In this document: in pieces, positions 54,994 through 62,117 of the stretch
Layout of the letters: the number at the start of each line of letters is the position of its first letter
Position numbering within the stretch: position 1 is the stretch's first letter
From: Candidatus Heimdallarchaeota archaeon
GTDB taxonomy: Archaea > Asgardarchaeota > Heimdallarchaeia > Heimdallarchaeales > Heimdallarchaeaceae
Assembly (NCBI GenBank): GCA_030603365.1
Contig: JAUVXV010000003.1
Span: 1-64,000, forward strand
Direction of reading: 5' to 3'
Length of the DNA stretch: 64,000 nt
The notes under the pieces: model-generated
Database searches by the model: none
Told to the model about the DNA's origin: nothing
What the model saw: only the letters and a program-made list of their open reading frames with translations
Made by a program: the position numbers and the translations under genes

Positions 54994-55629
54994 CTAATCT
55001 TCTAGTACTTTTTTCGCTAACTTAACTGCACTTACTGCATTTTCAGCAGAACCATCTGCTCCTATTTCCTCTACCCACTTCTTAGAGATTGGAGCACCTC
55101 CAATAAGAACTTTGAATTTATCTCTAATATTCTTCTCTTTGAGCTGATCAATTAGTTTTTTTTGACCCACCATAGTGGTAGTTAGTAGTGCAGAAATACA
55201 GATGATATTTGCGTCAATCTCAATTGCTTTTTCAATGAAAGTTTTTACAGGAACATCTGCTCCTAAATCGTGAACATCAAATCCTTCAGCTGTTAACATA
55301 GAAGCTACAAGTGTCTTTCCAATGTCATGAATGTCTCCTTCGATGGTTCCAATTACAACTTTTCCTCGAAACCTATCTTCTTTTCCTTCCTCAAGAACAG
55401 GCTGAAAGATAACCATCGCAGCTTTCATAGCTTCAGCACTACGCATTAATTCTGGTAGGAAAAACTCTCCTTCTTCAAATAAATCACCAGCTTCACGTAT
55501 AGCTAATGAGAAAGCATCGATTGCTTCATTGACATCTAGCTTCTCATGGATGACTTTGTGAGCTAGCTCTTCTGCTAAACTAATGTCCCCACTTAAAATT
55601 GCACTTTTACATTCTTCACTGAAAGACAA
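54994..55629 (-). CDS. Corrinoid-binding methyltransferase partner protein (MttC/MtbC-like)
   Basis: A B12-binding protein of 211 residues. A helical cap (about residues 1-90, DAFSLAIREAGDLFEEGEFF and PELMRSAEAMKAAM) precedes a Rossmann-like cobalamin domain with the ligand motif GDIHDIGKTLV (DxHxxG), ISALLTTTM and KVLIGGAPIS. It carries the methyl group between methyltransferases. It is first in an operon with the homocysteine methyltransferase and the reactivation protein; the MttB-family enzyme 5 kb away is a likely donor partner. The start is TTG at 55629, preceded by ATGGTGAAAAAG with GGTGA at proper spacing; no ATG is available in frame nearby that keeps the cap domain. Confidence 0.92.
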   Translation of the reverse strand: MSFSEECKSAILSGDISLAEELAHKVIHEKLDVNEAIDAFSLAIREAGDLFEEGEFFLPELMRSAEAMKAAMVIFQPVLEEGKEDRFRGKVVIGTIEGDIHDIGKTLVASMLTAEGFDVHDLGADVPVKTFIEKAIEIDANIICISALLTTTMVGQKKLIDQLKEKNIRDKFKVLIGGAPISKKWVEEIGADGSAENAVSAVKLAKKVLED

Positions 55630-55706
55630 ACTTTTTCACCATTGGCTTAACGTTATTACAAATAGTGAGTAAAATTATCTGTTAATTAGACTTTCTCTTT
55701 CTTTTC

Positions 55707-56090
55707 TTATTCGTGACAAGCTTTAATTGTCCAATCAACTACTGGTTGAAGAGCTTTAGATAATTCCTTTCCTTTATCTGAAAGTGAATATTCTACCTTT
55801 GGAGGAATTTCTGCATGAATCTCTCTAATAAGTAATCCTTCCTCTGACAATTCATTCAAGCGTACAGATAGTGTAGCATCACTGATTTTATTTTGCTTCC
55901 ACCCTTTACGCAATAACTCCCTCAATTCATTATATCTTACTTTTCTACCATCACTTAAAATATTGATTAGTTGAATGCTCCATTTTTTACCAATAAGATT
56001 CAATACTCTTTGAGCAGGTATAAAACAAGGAAAGCCGTTTTTTTCATGTGAGCATTTCACGACAGAGGGGGATTCATTAATTTTACTCAT
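55707..56090 (-). CDS. HxlR-family winged-helix regulator
   Basis: 127-residue MarR/HxlR-type DNA-binding protein. Typical segments are VLNLIGKKWSIQLINIL, the helix-turn-helix RYNELRELLRKG...SDATLSVRLNELSEEGLLIRE, and the wing PPKVEYSLSDKGKELSKAL followed by a dimerisation helix. Some relatives sense electrophiles or oxidation through an N-terminal Cys; here CSHEKNGFPCF carries two Cys, and a third lies at the C-terminus (KACHE), so redox or metal sensing is possible. It is divergent from the gene for a 51-residue Cys/His protein, and a perfect dyad lies in the shared control region, which it may bind. Confidence 0.9.
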   Translation of the reverse strand: MSKINESPSVVKCSHEKNGFPCFIPAQRVLNLIGKKWSIQLINILSDGRKVRYNELRELLRKGWKQNKISDATLSVRLNELSEEGLLIREIHAEIPPKVEYSLSDKGKELSKALQPVVDWTIKACHE

Positions 56091-56137
56091 AATACTTCAC
56101 AATTACAGAGTTACTTAAAAAACTATTAGAGAGACCT

Positions 56138-56166
56138 TATATATAAATACTTTCATATCTAAAGTA
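56138..56166 (+). promoter_or_regulatory. TATA box with overlapping dyad, candidate HxlR operator
   Basis: A TATA element (tatatataaa, 56138-56147) is followed directly by an inverted repeat with arms TACTTT (56148-56153) and AAAGTA (56161-56166), separated by 7 bp. The dyad covers the region just before the predicted transcription start of the small Cys/His gene, so a protein bound there would block it. HxlR-type regulators bind short dyads of this type. Confidence 0.5.
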
Positions 56167-56201
56167 ATAACACTTTAAGAACTAAAGCAAGGTTATGGAA
56201 A

Positions 56202-56357
56202 ATGAACGAAGATTGTAAAGGCAAACATCACAATTGTGGAGAATTTGCAGGAAATGAAGACAAAGAAACAAAATTGAAACACTTGAAAGAATGTAAGGAA
56301 AGCTTACTGAAGAAAGTCGAGAAAATCGAAAAAACTATTAATGAATTAGAGGGATAG
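56202..56357 (+). CDS. 51-residue Cys/His-containing small protein
   Basis: Short gene that would be missed by length filters. It encodes MNEDCKGKHHNCGEFAGNED followed by a charged helix (KETKLKHLKECKESLLKKV, then EKIEKTINELEG) typical of a short coiled coil. The N-terminal C...HH.C group could bind a metal ion or haem-free iron. Similar tiny proteins with a Cys/His head and a coiled-coil tail occur in archaea near redox regulators; no function is established. Its promoter overlaps a dyad next to the divergent HxlR regulator, so induction with that regulator is probable. The ATG at 56202 has no strong ribosome-binding site (AAGG at about 56189-56192 is the nearest). Confidence 0.6.
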   Translation: MNEDCKGKHHNCGEFAGNEDKETKLKHLKECKESLLKKVEKIEKTINELEG

Positions 56358-56367
56358 TTTTCCTTCT

Positions 56368-56820
56368 CTATTCTTTTTTTGGAAAATGACCGCTTAATTC
56401 CCAAAATGGTGGAACAAGTTCAAGATCTACAAGTATATCAACTAAACAGAAAGCCCCCCATTGATTTATTACTTTTCCATCTTGATTAACTTCGAGAATT
56501 GACAATCCATCTATCCCTGTTTCTTTGTTGGTTGGTTCAAAACCCCAAGCATTACCTCCATGTTTCATAGTCGCTTTATATCAGACCCAGACTTTATTCT
56601 CTTCAGCAATAATATCCTCTATTGTATAGTTAAGCTCATGAAATGCTGACCTAAAATATTTCATTTCATGTATGACTAATTCTGATCCTTGCTTAGGGAT
56701 TCCAATATATTCAGGTTTAAAATCAGGATGAATAATCTTATGGGCTAGATTAAAATCTGGCTTACTCCACATCTCCTCAAACCATAATCTACCTATTTCT
56801 TTATTCCTTTCTACTGACAT
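56368..56820 (-). pseudogene. SnoaL-like (NTF2-fold) protein, broken by an in-frame TGA
   Basis: Reads MSVERNKEIGRLWFEEMWSK and then HEMKYFRSAFHELNYTIEDI, IAEENKVWV, a pattern typical of SnoaL-like polyketide-cyclase/ester-cyclase family proteins. TGA at 56581-56583 stops the frame immediately after VWV. The same frame then continues YKATMKHGG and INQWGAFCLVDILVDLELVP to a natural end at 56368. Relatives have VWVR at this point, so a CGA Arg codon changed to TGA by one transition is the simplest explanation. Function of the family is diverse (small-molecule cyclisation or hydrolysis); none can be assigned. No recoding signal was seen. A sequencing error remains possible. Confidence 0.75.
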
Positions 56821-56865
56821 ACTAGAAAAAACGAATGGGACGTTAATAATTATTTCTAGACGATA

Positions 56866-57831
56866 CTAGAATATTAGCAGACTAAGAACTCTCTGTTTTG
56901 CTTCTAGATACTTATCTTCTTGATTTGATTCGCTAAAGAAACCAGCTGCAGTCATACCAATATATAACTTGTAGCAGAGTAGTCTTTCTTCATAATTTTC
57001 GAAATCTAATAGGTTGGAATCCTTATACTTTTTACAATATAAATTTGAATAGGTATTTTCATCTCGGAAACCCCAGAAGTCTAACCAAGCAATGTCGTAG
57101 ACAAAATCCCCGAAAATAGCGTGCTCCCAATCATAAACTGCCGTTACATTACCATCGTTGTCTGCCAGCACATTGTCATATCCATAATCTGCATGAACTA
57201 AATGACGTTTGGACGAACAAAATTTAACCAATTCCTTAATCTTTGCTGAACCTTGTAAATACAGATCTTCTTCAAATATTCCTGAAGAATATCTTTCGTT
57301 TGTGTGGATTTTCTGTCTCTCTAAAACATCTAATACGTGCTCTTGCATTGACTTAAATTTCGCTTTATTCCATTTCTCCCAGTTTCCATATCCTTTTGTT
57401 TTTGAAACATCTATTGAGTGAATCTGAACTAATACATCTACTAAGGATTCATCAACTAGATGAGTTTTTTCTTTTGGAAAAAGATGAACGAATGATCCTG
57501 GTGCCTTTGTAACAATGCTATAAATGAACTTGTCTTTTTTTGTTTCCTTAAACAGTCCATACTTGATGATTTTAGGGATGGGGATTTGAGTATTATTTTT
57601 AATTGCGATTTTCGATATTATGATTTCTTTTCCAAAAGGATCAGCTTTCCTGAATCTCTTTCTTACTTTTCGAACCTTAATAACAAAATTATTAGAATTG
57701 CTCATGAAAGAAAATGCTTGAGAAATTTCACCACCCTTGAGAATTTCTATGTTTTGTATATCTACACTAAAGCTCTTCTTCAGAAACTCCTCAATTTCAG
57801 AGATACTTACTCTAGTTTTTAGTATAGACAT
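56866..57831 (-). CDS. Aminoglycoside-phosphotransferase-like kinase (APH fold)
   Basis: 321-residue small-molecule kinase of the protein-kinase-like APH family. The N-lobe has NFVIKVRKVRKRFRKADPFG (nucleotide-binding Lys) and KEIIISKI. The catalytic loop is LVHADYGYDNVLADNDGN (H-x-D-x4-N) and the metal-binding segment AVYDWEHAIFGDFVYDIAW (DWE in place of DFG). Family members phosphorylate aminoglycosides, choline, hydroxylysine or other hydroxyl compounds; nothing identifies the substrate. The start ATG (MSILKTRVSISEIEEFL) begins at a well-formed helix. The two flanking genes are unrelated, and resistance is not implied by family membership alone. Confidence 0.88.
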   Translation of the reverse strand: MSILKTRVSISEIEEFLKKSFSVDIQNIEILKGGEISQAFSFMSNSNNFVIKVRKVRKRFRKADPFGKEIIISKIAIKNNTQIPIPKIIKYGLFKETKKDKFIYSIVTKAPGSFVHLFPKEKTHLVDESLVDVLVQIHSIDVSKTKGYGNWEKWNKAKFKSMQEHVLDVLERQKIHTNERYSSGIFEEDLYLQGSAKIKELVKFCSSKRHLVHADYGYDNVLADNDGNVTAVYDWEHAIFGDFVYDIAWLDFWGFRDENTYSNLYCKKYKDSNLLDFENYEERLLCYKLYIGMTAAGFFSESNQEDKYLEAKQRVLSLLIF

Positions 57832-57946
57832 AGTTTTTGAGTAAACAGTTCCGGTTTTAATCTTTTTGTTCGATTAACTTGATAATCAGTCGATTAGGAA
57901 AGGATCATTACTACCTTTAGTTCTAAAATCAATGGTGCAGTTGTAA

Positions 57947-58828
57947 CTAGCATTCAAAAGTTAGAATATCTCCTACTTTGAATGGCTTAACGATGTTTTC
58001 TCCGAAGTATTCTGTCATGAATTTGATCGCTTTTTTACCTGTACAATGACTGAGGTATAGGAGCGGTTTATTGTATTTTTGTTCAAGTTGCTTAGCAACA
58101 TATTCAAGATCTTTTTCTTCAGTTAGAGCAACTAAATGAGTTCCACCAATTATCATCTTAATTTCTCTACCAGGATGAATCTCTTTAGCTCTTGCGCATA
58201 TGTTGAGAACTCCTGCATGACCACAACCTAAGATTAACACCATTCCATCTTTAGTCTTTAGTACAAGTGAAAGATCATCTAGAAGTTCATCCTTGACATA
58301 CTTTCTATCAAGTTTGATTGTCAGTTTGTCTATTTTACTGTGTTTTTCTTTCCATTCATTGATTTCTCCAATAGTGGTGAAAATGGGTGTAATCTCATAA
58401 GGTTCTATTATTTCAGTAAATTCTAGTTTTGACATTATTTCCTCAGAGAGTTTGGGAAAACCTAAATTGCTCCATCGATATTTTAGATATGCTAATATCC
58501 TGAGAATGGGTTGCTTTATTCTTCGTTTTTTAAAAGCATGAGGATGAGCTATTAAGTTCAAAACAGGTGCATCTCCTCTAGCGTACATGAGGGCTTCAAT
58601 ACCGAAAGTATGATCCCAATGACCATGACTAAAAACGACCATGTCAATGGTTTTAGGGTCAATATTGAGTATGTTCATGTTGTTAAGAAGTATAATGCCT
58701 TGATCTCCAGTATCAAACAAGATTGTCTTATTCTCAATTTTAATTAGATAGCATAAACCATCAGATGGAATCAAATCTCTATCGGGTTGAACTTCTTTAT
58801 CTACAATATTTGTTAGCTTGACTTGCAT
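57947..58828 (-). CDS. MBL-fold metallo-hydrolase, COG1237 type
   Basis: Metallo-beta-lactamase fold protein with the di-zinc motif FSHGHWDHTFG (HxHxDH). The features LILGCGHAGVLNICARAKEI and MIIGGTHLVALTEE match the COG1237 group, which includes the archaeal enzyme of methanopterin biosynthesis that makes 7,8-dihydropterin-6-methyl-4-(ribofuranosyl)-aminobenzene 5'-phosphate. The assignment to that exact reaction is uncertain because the group is broad. It is relevant that the window encodes corrinoid methyl-transfer proteins, which often work with methanopterin, but the gene is not in that operon. 293 residues is usual; the ATG at 58828 lacks a clear ribosome-binding site. Confidence 0.8.
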   Translation of the reverse strand: MQVKLTNIVDKEVQPDRDLIPSDGLCYLIKIENKTILFDTGDQGIILLNNMNILNIDPKTIDMVVFSHGHWDHTFGIEALMYARGDAPVLNLIAHPHAFKKRRIKQPILRILAYLKYRWSNLGFPKLSEEIMSKLEFTEIIEPYEITPIFTTIGEINEWKEKHSKIDKLTIKLDRKYVKDELLDDLSLVLKTKDGMVLILGCGHAGVLNICARAKEIHPGREIKMIIGGTHLVALTEEKDLEYVAKQLEQKYNKPLLYLSHCTGKKAIKFMTEYFGENIVKPFKVGDILTFEC

Positions 58829-58923
58829 TGCTGGTCAAATTATACTTTTTTACATCTTCTTAATTTTAACTATAAAACACTATTATTTTTCATCCAAGTT
58901 TTATTGTAAAAGAGTGTAGGAAA

Positions 58924-58933
58924 ACTATATAAG
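58924..58933 (+). promoter_or_regulatory. TATA box of the surface protein gene at 59 kb
   Basis: actatataag lies about 50 nt before the ATG at 58978, leaving a leader of roughly 25 nt that contains the aggaag ribosome-binding site. Confidence 0.5.
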
Positions 58934-58977
58934 ACGAACTAGAGATAGTGTACAATCGCTTTAGGAAGCTGAAAAAA

Positions 58978-59823
58978 ATGAAAAAAATAACTCTGAACTC
59001 TATTTTAGTAATAACGAGTTTAATACTCCTAGGATTAATTAGTGGAAACCTAGTCCAAGGTTTGACAACCATTCCCAATACTGCAGGACCAAATAAACTT
59101 CCAAGAAATCAAGCCGAAACATTAGATTTATGGTTGATACAAGACACGAAAGCTATAGTTAATGAAGACACAGAAATGACCTTTGGTGTTCGAAGTCATG
59201 TTGCCGGTGCAATAGATGTTACACTAAGATTATATGATAATGATCCTCCCTCGGTTGAAATCTACCAAGAAACCATTGGTATGATGGAACTTGCAGAATA
59301 TGAATTCACTTATTATTACAACTTTACCTCTACAGGACAACATCCAATAGTCTTTACTGCAGAGGTGGATGGAGGTGGTGAAAATTGGTTGGAGTACTAT
59401 TATTGGGATGTCTATGAAGATGGATTTTTTGTTCTAACGATTGCTCAAGATACAACTACTTATATTGGAGTTGAGAATAGAATGTACTTCAATGTAACCA
59501 ACTATTATAAAATCGGTAAGAACCTAACTCTTCAAGTTGAAATCTATAATGGAACCTATTCAATAATAATCTATGACAATTGGATACCTTTGGATATCTC
59601 CCAAATTTATAGCTTTGATGCATCATACACATTCGATGATACGGGAAATTACGTTGTGTTGTTCAACGTCACTGAAACGGATGCAGATAACCCGTCATGG
59701 TTAGAATACTGTATGTGGGATGTAATTCCTGTAGTATCTGAATTCTATGGATTTTACATACTTCCCTTATTAATATTCATGATTATACCTACCATGTACA
59801 TACGCAAACGTAAGAAACAATAA
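58978..59823 (+). CDS. Hypothetical secreted protein with C-terminal anchor
   Basis: The ATG at 58978 gives KKITLNSILVITSLILLGL, a signal peptide; the upstream in-frame ATG/GTG codons from 58948 are less likely. The extracellular region contains two similar beta-rich repeats: one runs from DTEMTFGVRSHVAG to HPIVFTAEVDGGGENWLEYY, the other from NRMYFNVTNYYKIG to YVVLFNVTETDADNPSWLEY. Each ends in the Trp-Leu-Glu-Tyr motif followed by a W-D-V segment, so the protein arose by internal duplication. A membrane helix (YILPLLIFMIIPTMYI) and a basic tail RKRKKQ close the chain. No enzyme motif is seen; a cell-surface structural or binding role is likely. Confidence 0.65.
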   Translation: MKKITLNSILVITSLILLGLISGNLVQGLTTIPNTAGPNKLPRNQAETLDLWLIQDTKAIVNEDTEMTFGVRSHVAGAIDVTLRLYDNDPPSVEIYQETIGMMELAEYEFTYYYNFTSTGQHPIVFTAEVDGGGENWLEYYYWDVYEDGFFVLTIAQDTTTYIGVENRMYFNVTNYYKIGKNLTLQVEIYNGTYSIIIYDNWIPLDISQIYSFDASYTFDDTGNYVVLFNVTETDADNPSWLEYCMWDVIPVVSEFYGFYILPLLIFMIIPTMYIRKRKKQ

Positions 59824-59885
59824 TCAATCTAAACCCACTAATTCCTTTTTTTATTATTTATCATACTTCTTTCCACTCTTTGTCT

Positions 59886-59907
59886 ATTTTTGTCCCGAGA
59901 CAAAAAT
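59886..59907. promoter_or_regulatory. Upstream palindromic operator of the actin operon
   Basis: Perfect 9-bp arms ATTTTTGTC and GACAAAAAT flank a 4-bp centre (CCGA). It lies just upstream of a TATA-like tttttaaat (59909-59917). The core GTC-N4-GAC is shared with a second palindrome 46 bp (centre to centre) downstream. Confidence 0.7.
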
Positions 59908-59908
59908 A

Positions 59909-59917
59909 TTTTTAAAT
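59909..59917 (+). promoter_or_regulatory. Predicted TATA box of the actin operon
   Basis: tttttaaat lies between the two palindromes. A start of transcription about 25 nt downstream would fall at about 59938, exactly on the second palindrome. Confidence 0.45.
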
Positions 59918-59937
59918 GATTAGGTGAATCATTTATT

Positions 59938-59947
59938 GTCTCGAGAC
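59938..59947. promoter_or_regulatory. Downstream palindromic operator of the actin operon
   Basis: GTCTCGAGAC is a perfect 10-bp palindrome with the same GTC..GAC core as the upstream site. It covers the predicted transcription start and precedes the aggtgattgaa ribosome-binding site, as expected for a repressor site. Confidence 0.7.
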
Positions 59948-59965
59948 GAAAATAAGGTGATTGAA

Positions 59966-60835
59966 ATGAATGATAAAGAAAAAAAAGGACCAGGACGACC
60001 CAAAAAATATGCTACAGACGCTGAACGAAAAAAGGCCTATCGTGAGCGCAAGAAGGAAGAACGACAACAATGGGAAAAATCACGAGTTAAACGAATAGTC
60101 GAATTACAAGAAAGAGTTGATAGAATGGAAAAAACTATTGAGACATCAACATACGAAAAAGAAAAAAATAAAGATACTCATGAGCATTTTGTATACCTTG
60201 AGATAAAAGAACAAATCAAAGTTCGTTCAGCTAAATATACTCCATGCGAATTAGCTGAAATGCCACTTGAAGATCTCTTAAGGATTCAAAATACTCTGAA
60301 TTCTAGATATTATGGAAGCTATTATAATCCAATACAAGCAGCATTGGAAACAGCTGTCATGCCCTCAGTTGACCGAGAATTTGATTCACGTAAATCTGAA
60401 CTTGGATTAAAAACTCCTGAAGCGAAGCTAGCAAAGAAGTTAGCTAAAACTAAGGATAGAGCAACTCCCAAGACAGATCAAAAAATCGAGGAATATATAC
60501 AAAAACTCAAAGAAGAAGGTGTTGAATTAACATCTGAAGATGAGCTAGCAATTCGTTCAACAATGGAAAAAAGATCTGATGAAACTAGTAGACCATGGCG
60601 TGCTATAAAATCCCCTTATAGGACAGATCAGTTTATTGATGTTTTTCAAGAATTGATGTTACTCTCCAATGTTCAAGCTGAAATATCTAGTAGAGAACGA
60701 GAATCAAAGCTTGATTCAAGTATTGAAAAACTTGAAAAAAGATTAGAGGATTTGGAAAAAACCATGTCAGATGAGAAAGAGAAATCTGTCAGAGAAAGTT
60801 ATGCTAGACGGAAGGAGAAGAAAGATGGCAGCTGA
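59966..60835 (+). CDS. AT-hook / basic-zipper-like protein encoded upstream of actin
   Basis: 289 residues. The start has an AT-hook-like core KKGPGRPKKYATDAERKKAY (GRP flanked by basic residues), then a basic region and heptads RERKKEERQQW...VKRIVELQERVDRMEKTIE that look like a basic leucine zipper. The middle (CELAEMPLEDLLRIQNTLNS, TRPWRAIKSP-type residues) is a folded domain I cannot place, and the C-terminus is again coiled coil (SIEKLEKRLEDLEKTM) with a very basic end. AGGTGATTGAA supports the ATG at 59966; an in-frame ATG-free upstream region starts at 59924. Its stop overlaps the actin start by 11 nt. It may be an autoregulated DNA-binding repressor that acts at the two palindromes, or an actin-associated protein. 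Confidence 0.65.
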   Translation: MNDKEKKGPGRPKKYATDAERKKAYRERKKEERQQWEKSRVKRIVELQERVDRMEKTIETSTYEKEKNKDTHEHFVYLEIKEQIKVRSAKYTPCELAEMPLEDLLRIQNTLNSRYYGSYYNPIQAALETAVMPSVDREFDSRKSELGLKTPEAKLAKKLAKTKDRATPKTDQKIEEYIQKLKEEGVELTSEDELAIRSTMEKRSDETSRPWRAIKSPYRTDQFIDVFQELMLLSNVQAEISSRERESKLDSSIEKLEKRLEDLEKTMSDEKEKSVRESYARRKEKKDGS

Positions 60836-61964
60836 ATCACTCCAGACTAAACCTCTTGTTGTAGATAATGGAACTGGATTTACAAAAAACGGATTTGCAG
60901 GAGAAGATCAACCAAGAAGTGTTTTTCCAACAATTATAGGTTATCCTAAGCAACCGGTTGTAATGCCTGATGTTGAAGGATGGATAAGAGAACACTACAT
61001 TGGTGAAGAAGCAATGAATATGAGAGGTGTTCTCAAGCTAGTTTACCCCATGGAACACGGGCAAGTTAAGGACTGGCAAGCAATGGAAAACATTTGGCAT
61101 TACACGTTCTACAATGATCTAAGAGTTAATCCAAATGAACATCCTATAATGTTAACTGAACCCCCTTTGAATGATAATCGAAACAAGGAAAAGATGGCTG
61201 AGTTAATGTTTGAAATTTTCAATGTTCCAGCTATATATATCTCAATGCAAGCTATACTTTCACTCTATGCATCTGGAAGAACAACTGGACTTGTTGTAGA
61301 TGCAGGAGATGGAGTTATTCATATAGTTCCGGTCTATGAAGGTTTTGCGATATCCCATGCTATACACAGATGCGACATTGGAGGACGAGACATTACTCAT
61401 TATCTGCGAACTTTACTTAAACAACGAGGCTATTCACTGACAACTAGTGCAGAACGAGAGATTGTACGAGATATCAAAGAAAGATTATGTTACATTGCAT
61501 TAGATCCTGAAAAAGAATTAAGATTATCTGAAAGAGTCTCTGGAATGGAAAAGGATTATGTTATGCCTGATGGTGAAAATATAACAATAGGATCAGAACG
61601 ATTTATAGCACCAGAGTTGCTATTCAACCCTGGTGTAATTGGATCAGAAGAAGAACCTTTGGATGAGATAATTTACCGAATGGTACAGAATTGTGATGTT
61701 GATCTACGCAGAGATCTTTTTTCAAATATAGTGCTCTCTGGTGGAACAACAATGTTTCCAGGATTAAAGGAACGGCTACATAAAGAACTAGTTGAACTCG
61801 TTCCAGAAACAACTGAGGTAAAAATAATCTCACCTCCAGAGAGAAGATATTCCGTTTGGATTGGTGGAAGTATTTTAAGCTCTTTGAAAACATTCAATAA
61901 ATTATGGGTTACAAAAAAGGAATATAAAGAAACAGGACCTACAGCAGTTTATCGCTGTATTTAG
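60825..61964 (+). CDS. Asgard actin (eukaryotic-type actin homologue)
   Basis: 379 residues, closely similar to eukaryotic actin over the whole length. VVDNGTGFTKNGFAGEDQPR (phosphate 1), LVYPMEHGQVKDWQAMENIW, IMLTEPPLNDNRNKEKMAEL, YISMQAILSLYASGRTTGLV with the Gln that positions the catalytic water, VVDAGDGVIHIVPVYEG (phosphate 2 with the His), AEREIVRDIKERLCYIALD, LSGGTTMFPG and PPERRYSVWIGGSIL are all intact, so ATP binding and hydrolysis should be conserved. The DNase-I-loop region differs most (QPVVMPDVEGWIREHYIG). The end GPTAVYRCI lacks the terminal Phe of eukaryotic actins. GAAGGAGAAG sits 7-14 nt before the ATG at 60825; the start overlaps the stop of the AT-hook gene, so the two are translationally coupled. 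Expected to form cytoplasmic filaments. Confidence 0.97.
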   Translation: MAAESLQTKPLVVDNGTGFTKNGFAGEDQPRSVFPTIIGYPKQPVVMPDVEGWIREHYIGEEAMNMRGVLKLVYPMEHGQVKDWQAMENIWHYTFYNDLRVNPNEHPIMLTEPPLNDNRNKEKMAELMFEIFNVPAIYISMQAILSLYASGRTTGLVVDAGDGVIHIVPVYEGFAISHAIHRCDIGGRDITHYLRTLLKQRGYSLTTSAEREIVRDIKERLCYIALDPEKELRLSERVSGMEKDYVMPDGENITIGSERFIAPELLFNPGVIGSEEEPLDEIIYRMVQNCDVDLRRDLFSNIVLSGGTTMFPGLKERLHKELVELVPETTEVKIISPPERRYSVWIGGSILSSLKTFNKLWVTKKEYKETGPTAVYRCI

Positions 61965-61988
61965 ACAGTTTATTCCTTTAAACGCCCA

Positions 61989-62006
61989 CTTTTTTATTTT
62001 TTTAGA
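61989..62006 (+). terminator. Oligo-T terminator of the actin operon
   Basis: cttttttatttttttag about 25 nt after the actin stop contains T runs of six and seven, fitting archaeal intrinsic termination. Confidence 0.5.
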
Positions 62007-62117
62007 AGATTCCTCTTCTTTCTGAAATTATTTGTTCTTCATGGGATTCAAGAGAATTTTTGTTTCCGAAGAGCAAAAGTTATATTTCAATACTTTTACT
62101 ACTAATTTAGTGATAAT

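Noticed and set aside
56581..56583. TGA read as a sense codon in the SnoaL-like gene
   Set aside because: TGA ends many intact genes in the window, so it is a normal stop; a single CGA to TGA change explains the interruption.
56866..57831. Antibiotic-resistance label for the APH-like kinase
   Set aside because: The fold is shared by many metabolic kinases; no specific resistance signature is seen.
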